Shown here one piece after another: positions 59,210 to 64,000 of a stretch of 64,000 nucleotides of DNA (within the stretch, counting starts at the first letter, position 1; every line of letters starts with the position of its first letter). This stretch comes from Ascaphus truei (Eukaryota; Chordata; Amphibia; Anura; Ascaphidae). A program made the position numbers and the translations under genes. A model generated the notes under the pieces. It searched no databases. It was not told the DNA's origin and saw nothing but the letters and a program-made list of their open reading frames with translations. Location: positions 1,702,354 to 1,766,353 of the forward strand of contig CM071569.1 in NCBI GenBank assembly GCA_036426205.1, given 5' to 3'.

Positions 59210-60156
59210 CTTGAAACGTAGTCTGCCGTGCAGTTGGCTCAAGGGCTAACAACAATTTGGCCAAAATGTTAAACTAAAAGACCATTTTATTTATTAGTTA
59301 TCTATACATGTATAGTTTTCAATTTGGATTGTAATAAATTTATTTTGTATTCTCGTTCTCTGTATGCCCCTTAGCGTGGCTTTATGTGCCTCCCAAAGGG
59401 ATAGATAGGAGTCCACCGAACCTTGGTTTAGTTGGAAAAATTGATCTATTTCGTTGGCTACTATTTGGGTGGTGTCAGGGTTTTTTAAGAGGGCTTCGTT
59501 AAGTTTCCAGTTTGCTCTAGGTCTGTCCAGAATTAGCTGGGTGCACCTTAGCTCTATAGGCGCATGATCTGACCATGAAATATCATGGATCCCTGTATGG
59601 GAGATCTGCGGGATCAGACTGCTAGAGATAAAGAAGTAGTCGATTCTGCTATATGATGAGTGGGGGTGTGAGAAAAAGGTATAATCTCTATCAGTGGGGT
59701 GTTGCTCCCTCCAGATGTCTAGGAGACTATTCTCTTTCAGACCCTGGCGTAATGTGTATGACGCTTGTTTAGTTTGCCGGGGTTGAGGGTTTGATCTGTC
59801 CATGGTAGGATTGAGGGCTGTGTTGAAATCCCCCGCTATTATTAATGGGCCCTGTGCAACCTTGCTTAATTTATTGAAAACGCTTGTGAAGAAGTTGGGA
59901 TCCATATCGCCAGGGGCGTAGATAGATGCAATTGTTAGCGTTTGACCATTTATGGAACCTATTAGGATTATAAATCTTCCGTTCTTATCTTTAATTATCT
60001 TTTCTGCTTTAAAAGGACACTTGTTGTGGAATATAATTGCTACTCCCTTTGTTTTCTTTGAGGAGGATGAGAAATAGAATTGTCTGAATCTTTTGTCTAG
60101 ATATCTTTTGTATAGCTTTTTCAACCCTAGGGAAGCGTAAAAAAAAAAAAAAAAAA
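59210..60156 (-). mobile_element. L1-type endonuclease fragment with terminal poly-A in the opposite sense
   Basis: A 276-codon open frame on the - strand (60124-59294) encodes most of an apurinic-type endonuclease: IASIYAPGDMDPNFF, LIIAGDFNTALNPTMDRS, SSYSRIDYFFIS and ISWSDHAPIELRC. The first methionine is internal, since the N-terminal catalytic strands are missing, and no reverse transcriptase follows. A + strand A-run (about 60139-60156) closes the right end. GTTAAGGACC at 59200-59209 and GTTAAGAACC at 60157-60166 look like a target duplication. Inverted coding plus poly-A is what an L1 5' inversion would leave. The left boundary is an inference from that duplication. Confidence 0.75.
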
Positions 60157-60165
60157 GTTAAGAAC

Positions 60166-60270
60166 CTCTCTCATCAAACTCCTTCACAATCTGGACCATC
60201 TTGTCTTGGTAATAGGATTCTCCTCTGTCTATGATGCGGATATCCAGGCAGTCATAAATCTTTTGGAATT
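60166..60270 (-). CDS. RARS1: Arginyl-tRNA synthetase (RARS1-like) exon
   Basis: On the - strand the acceptor CTATCTGTAG precedes 60270 and the donor GTTCTT follows 60166. Two bases complete a Glu from the previous exon; 34 codons and one base follow. The frame reads [20 protein letters not shown] and then [15 protein letters not shown]. From my knowledge of the human enzyme this aligns with '[20 protein letters not shown]...DIVKEFEDRG' in the catalytic half of cytosolic ArgRS, which attaches arginine to tRNA-Arg. It is open and well conserved. The donor is weak and lies inside a candidate L1 target duplication. The next downstream exon (expected start FVQVDDG) was not found to the left. Confidence 0.85.
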
Positions 60271-61314
60271 CTACAGATAGAAACAAATAGTGCAGTATAT
60301 TTAGTTTATCACGTGTATTAGGATGAACGAATATGAAGAAATATTTAGCGGTTTGGTGAAAACAAACTACCTACCACACACACCGTAACACTACCTTTTA
60401 CTACCACCAGCGTAGAATATATAAATTTGTCTGCATATACAAGCACCCTGAACATTACACAGAATTCCCTTCCAGAAAGGCTTCATATGTTTTGGCAGTA
60501 GTTGGCTGCAGTAGTGATTATCTACCAGGGTAACCCGACATCCTGGTGAACCTTCAACTTAACATCCTGCACTAACATCCAATGTGGTTTATCGCAGCAC
60601 GCAGCAATCTGTGGTGCTGGTTTGGTTTTTGCATTCATAGATTTATTTATTTTTTACCTTAGTTGAAGAAAAAAAAAAAAAAGTTATTGGCACAATGCAA
60701 GCTATAGGGTGGGATGCCTGAAATATTTAATTTTGAAATTCCCTGGCAGGACTTTTGTCCAGGAGCAGTGCCGTAACAACCATATGTGCAGTCAGATTCG
60801 GGAGGCACTAGGGCCCCCCACAGTGTTCCGGCATTTTTAAAGGCCCCCCTCTCTTCACACCACCCCCCCAGGCCCTACCTGTGAGGCAGAGCCTTATCCA
60901 GTGGTGGTTGCAAACTCAGGTGGTCCAAAAATGAAAGTTAGGTCCCACCAGAAGTCCGACCCAACCGCAGCAATCACTGCAAGGACCCACTTCACAGGTA
61001 GAGCCCTCGGAGAAAAGGAGGCCGTTTTTTTCTAAAACTTGCACAAGGGCCCACCGGTGACTATATGGCCACGCAGCCTTTATTTTTCCTTGCAAATACA
61101 GGTAAAAGCAAAGCACTGCATATCTCGGCAATCAGTGACGCCTGGAGCTTTGAGTTCGGTGGTTCAGCCTCTATGTGCTCTGTCATAGAGTGAAACCCTG
61201 TTTCGCACCCCCTCTAGGTATAGCCCCGAATGCATAAAATCCTTCACTCCTAATATGCAAAGCTAAGACATTTATTTCATCAACTAGAAAGCTTTTATGG
61301 GCTTCAAAATATAC
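60271..61314 (-). other. Intron between the two RARS1-like exons
   Basis: Phase 1 intron with donor GTATAT (61314) and acceptor CTGTAG. About 1.0 kb; contains poly-A near 60668-60682 and a C-rich patch at 60815-60880. No further exon is seen. Confidence 0.8.
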
Positions 61315-61444
61315 CTTTTCGGGATACATCACAGATCAGGTTCCAGGCTTTGATGATGTCAGGACTTTTGCTCTGCAGCTGCACCACACATTGGTATGCA
61401 CGCTTTTTAAACGCCTCTTCCTCGTCAAATCTCTTTTTGGATGC
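61315..61444 (-). CDS. RARS1: Arginyl-tRNA synthetase (RARS1-like) exon
   Basis: On the - strand CTCAAACACAG precedes 61444 and GTATAT follows 61315. The 43 codons plus one base read [20 protein letters not shown], then [20 protein letters not shown] and SRK. This matches the human RARS1 stretch '[21 protein letters not shown]..' as I know it. Its last base joins the next exon in frame (SRK-E-FQKIYD, human SRQ-E-LNKIYD). Exon boundaries, phase and sequence all fit a genuine interrupted gene, not a retrocopy. Upstream exons with the HIGH-type motif (HVGH) are not in the remaining 2.5 kb. Location next to CD247 is unexpected from mammalian synteny. Confidence 0.88.
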
Positions 61445-61481
61445 CTGTGTTTGAGAAAGAAAATTTGTAAAAAAAACATAT

Positions 61482-61502
61482 ATATATATATATATATATA
61501 TT
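61482..61502. repeat. AT microsatellite
   Basis: About ten AT units. Confidence 0.9.
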
Positions 61503-61504
61503 CC

Positions 61505-61743
61505 CTATAGGGAACCATGTTTATGGTTTTGAAGCAAAAGGTGGCACTGTGTGCTCATTTGCATGTCATTTCCCAGAATCCCTTGCTGCAGTTGAAGTGC
61601 TGTGTGCTGAGTGATAATAGTGAAAGGCGGGGTTGCAGACCTGTCTAAGACATGCAAATGAGCATACAGTAATATTTCCATTTGCTATATGCTTTGCTGT
61701 GGAGGGTTTTTGCCACTTTTTTTACCCACCGTAACTTAACCAA

Positions 61744-61745
<2 letters not shown>
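61505..61745. repeat. Dispersed repeat family with ATGCAAAT core, copy 2
   Basis: It shares ACATGCAAATGAGCA, GGTTGCAGACCTGTC and CTGTGGAGGGTTTTTGCCAC with 5990-6430, partly in opposite order and orientation. It ends in CCGTAACTTAACCAAG before a TA run. Confidence 0.7.

Positions 61746-61788
<43 letters not shown>
61745..61788. repeat. TA microsatellite
   Basis: About 21 TA units, flush with the left end of the next element. Confidence 0.95.
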
Positions 61789-61789
<1 letters not shown>

Positions 61790-62406
61790 ACAGAAAAAAC
61801 AGACAAAAAACAGGCGCACTCATAGCGTATTAAGGTTTACAAATTTATATGGGGTAGGATGTGTAAAAATGCACACTCACAAACATAAGGGAAATAAAAG
61901 CATTCATTAGTTATACTCAATCGCCAGCCAAGGTGCAGGATACAGCCGCTCCAGTAACACCGTTAAATCGATTTATGATATATTGTCCTGCTTTTAATAC
62001 TTATATGCCACTCCGACATATGGGACTTTACATTGTCTGGCATTCAATACCCCCGATATCCTTGCGGGGATCGCCGTAGCTTATCCGGAAAGCCCAGTGA
62101 CGTCACGAGCTCTCGCGAGACTGCTACCAGGAGCTCATTGCGGTGACGAAGGGCTGGAAGCAGAGAGACATTCCCCACTTGCTCCGGTACATGGAGTAGA
62201 ACTGCAGTGTCGCTGAATTCATTCACATCAGACGGTGTTACTGGAGCGGCTGTATCCTGCACCTGGGCTGGCGATTGAGTATAACTCATGAATGCTTTTA
62301 TTTCCCTTATGTTTGTGAGTGTGCATTTTTACACATCCTACACAATATAAATTTTTAAACCTTAATACGCTATGAGTGCGCCTGTTTTTTGTCTGTTTTT
62401 TCTGTA
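61789..62406. mobile_element. Non-autonomous DNA transposon with 174-base inverted repeats
   Basis: 61789-61962 (starting TACAGAAAAAACAGACAAAA) recurs inverted at 62233-62406 with few changes. The 270-base centre is non-coding apart from an unrecognised short frame. The left end lies in a TA run and the right end in GATATC, so a TA target duplication (Tc1/mariner-like) is plausible but ambiguous. Confidence 0.85.
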
Positions 62407-62662
62407 GATATCTTGGAGGGAGTGGTTACCCCTGCATTCAGGCTGCAAAGACTCAATTGGACAGCGTTTGGAGTTGGATTTTGATTTGTATTCCCTTTTT
62501 AAGTTTGGACACTATTCATTTATGTTTTTATTTTCTTACATGTGTTTTTTATTTTTCATTATTTAGTTTTTAATAGCATTATATTTCATCATTATTTGCC
62601 TTATTATTAATTAGATTTAGGTTGCGCCATATCTTTTTCTCTCTCTCTCTATATATATATAT

Positions 62663-62809
62663 AGCGCTCATGGGAAGAGAGTTCGCTAGTGTCAGTAATG
62701 ACTCATAAAATTTATGCAACTGTTCGGGACACTTAGCAGTGGCCTAAACAGAGATCGAAATTTTATGAGTCATTACTGACACTAGCGAACTCTCTTCCCC
62801 ATGAGCGCT
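62663..62809. repeat. 50-base inverted repeat around a 46-base loop
   Basis: AGCGCTCATGGGAAGAGAGT... at 62663-62712 is inverted at 62759-62809 with essentially one base of difference. The left edge abuts a CT/TA microsatellite. Probably a small snap-back element. Confidence 0.9.
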
Positions 62810-64000
62810 AAAGGCCAGTCTGTACATACTGTGCTATATGTATGCACACACAGCTGTCTCTCACACATACTAATACTCCTTATTTTTCCATCCCATACAC
62901 CAATAGGGACCAAATAGTTCCACACACACTTTTAGTTGTGCTACAAACTCTCACATTTCCACACCCACCCACACCATTTATATCCCTCTCACTCCACACA
63001 CACCTTGTGTAGAGCACTGTTTATACTGTGGGCTCTCCATTCATTTTTATTCACACTGATACACATACACACTCTTTCTTCACTTGCTTTCAGTTACCCT
63101 TTGACACCTCCAGCCATAAATCTCATCCACACGGGGGAAGGACAAGCACAGATAACATTCCAAGAGACACTGTTTTTAAGTAATCCTTGCTTCATTCATT
63201 GTAACACCGCTGGAAGAAGAGATCAGTGTATCTCGAAAGCTCGCACAAATAAAAGCATTTCGTTAGCCACAGAACGGTATCATCTATTTATTTTTTATTT
63301 TTTGATTATATATATATATATTTTTTTTTTTTTTATTTCATATTACATGAAAGCAGCTAATGTAGTGTCAGTTCTCCTTGCGACCTTGGGCAAGTCATTG
63401 TGCCTGCAAAATTCTATGCATAGAGCGGTGTACATTGTCAGAGTTTTAGATGGAAAAAAATAACCAACATCTAAAATCATTAGGATTAAAAAACATAATG
63501 TAATGCTCAATACAGTGACACTACATAACATGGAAAAAATGTATCAAAATACAATCTGATCATTTAATTAAAGGCAATCACTAAAATGTAACCCTTGTAC
63601 CGCCTTCATTTAGTATGACACGGTATGAGTTGAATATACTTGTACCTCTGTGACATCAGCTATATCATGAGTTGTGTGGACAAACTACACATTGCTATAA
63701 TAGTCTTTAGTACTTGTTTCTACAGTCCACTCGCTCATAACTTGCCTCGCCACATCTGGAAGGATCCAGACTTTCTCTCAAAAAATTGTTTGAAGATTTG
63801 CTAATTTAAGGATGTAGATCCAAGTGTATTGTAACACAACCTGTGAGGTTGCGAGATCTCTATTCACTATAATTTCAGCCAAGAAGCACTCTCATGTTGA
63901 TTCCCTTAAACATATCACAACCAATCCATGTTTCTTCAAGACCCAACATGGCTACTAGAACAAATGTAAAGGAAATCTCTTTTCTACCACTTCTGAAGGC
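62810..64000. other. AT-rich non-coding DNA to the window end
   Basis: It contains the second copy of the short dispersed repeat (63218-63300), a poly-T/TA tract (63300-63337) and a weak SINE-core-like phrase (GCGACCTTGGGCAAGTCATT, 63379-63398). I see no exon here, including none of the upstream RARS1 or CD247 exons. Confidence 0.6.
63218..63300. repeat. Dispersed short repeat, copy 2
   Basis: Near-identical to 50864-50948 (CTCGAAAGCTCGCACAAATA and AGCATTTCGTTAGCCACAGA), again followed by a TA tract. Confidence 0.75.

Larger units (their letters stand above)
40507..60165 (-). other. Repeat-rich DNA, CD247 intron 1 and/or intergenic
   Basis: I found no exon that I can name in this 19.7 kb. 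Stretches without recognised content include 41300-42130 (a GC-richer block at 41760-42000 is open on both strands but unidentified), 43320-44150, 45830-46990, 48410-48960, 51480-52600 and 54910-55640. Also unrecognised are 55865-56200 and 56690-58100, part of the latter possibly repeat-derived near 56920-57200. 56200-56690 is CpG-rich with repeated CGATCGGCACTTGC-like phrases. The rest is listed separately as repeats. The CD247 first exon may be here unseen. Confidence 0.5.

Noticed and set aside
59294..60124. Functional nuclease gene
   Set aside because: It is an N- and C-truncated L1 endonuclease without reverse transcriptase, inserted in an intron.

Overview
The window is vertebrate nuclear DNA, very probably amphibian and most likely from a frog. 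Support is two interrupted genes with GT-AG introns (POU2F1, then CD247 tail to tail, the same order as on human chromosome 1q24), AT-rich non-coding DNA, and dense DNA transposons, MITEs, LINE tails, one solo LTR and many tandem arrays. The frog assignment is inference; the vertebrate assignment is firm. There is no operon or CRISPR, and I saw no tRNA or rRNA gene.

Layout. 1-15250 holds the 3' end of POU2F1 (+ strand): the last part of the POU homeodomain (exon 5375-5554), a short Ser/Thr-rich exon (12748-12832) and the C-terminal exon (14946-15250). A long AT-rich 3' untranslated region follows, its end unresolved (somewhere about 16.3-28.6 kb). Several hairpin MITEs and perhaps a LINE tail are embedded in it. 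28.6-32 kb is intergenic and contains a DNA transposon nested inside a MITE and a CpG-rich palindromic patch. 35316-40506 holds three exons of CD247 (T-cell receptor zeta chain, - strand): the last exon, the membrane-proximal first ITAM half, and the transmembrane exon. Minisatellites and a head-to-head LTR pair separate them. 40.5-60 kb is repeat-rich, presumably CD247 intron 1 or intergenic DNA. 60166-61444 contains two phase-matched exons resembling cytosolic arginyl-tRNA synthetase (RARS1), also on the - strand, with an L1-type endonuclease fragment inserted exactly at a splice donor. 61.5-64 kb is non-coding DNA with MITEs and microsatellites.

Functions. POU2F1 (Oct-1) is an octamer-binding transcription factor. 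CD247 is a signalling subunit of the T-cell receptor. RARS1 charges tRNA-Arg. They are not a functional cluster.

The main puzzles are internal exons that cannot be found. POU2F1 lacks the Ser/Thr/Ala-rich exons expected between 12832 and 14946. CD247 lacks the exons for its middle ITAM units; its remaining exons join in phase into one complete FcR-gamma-like ITAM. Both gaps lie near tandem arrays, and two of those arrays carry dense single-base indels typical of unpolished long-read sequence. Assembly collapse must therefore be excluded before either is called biology.
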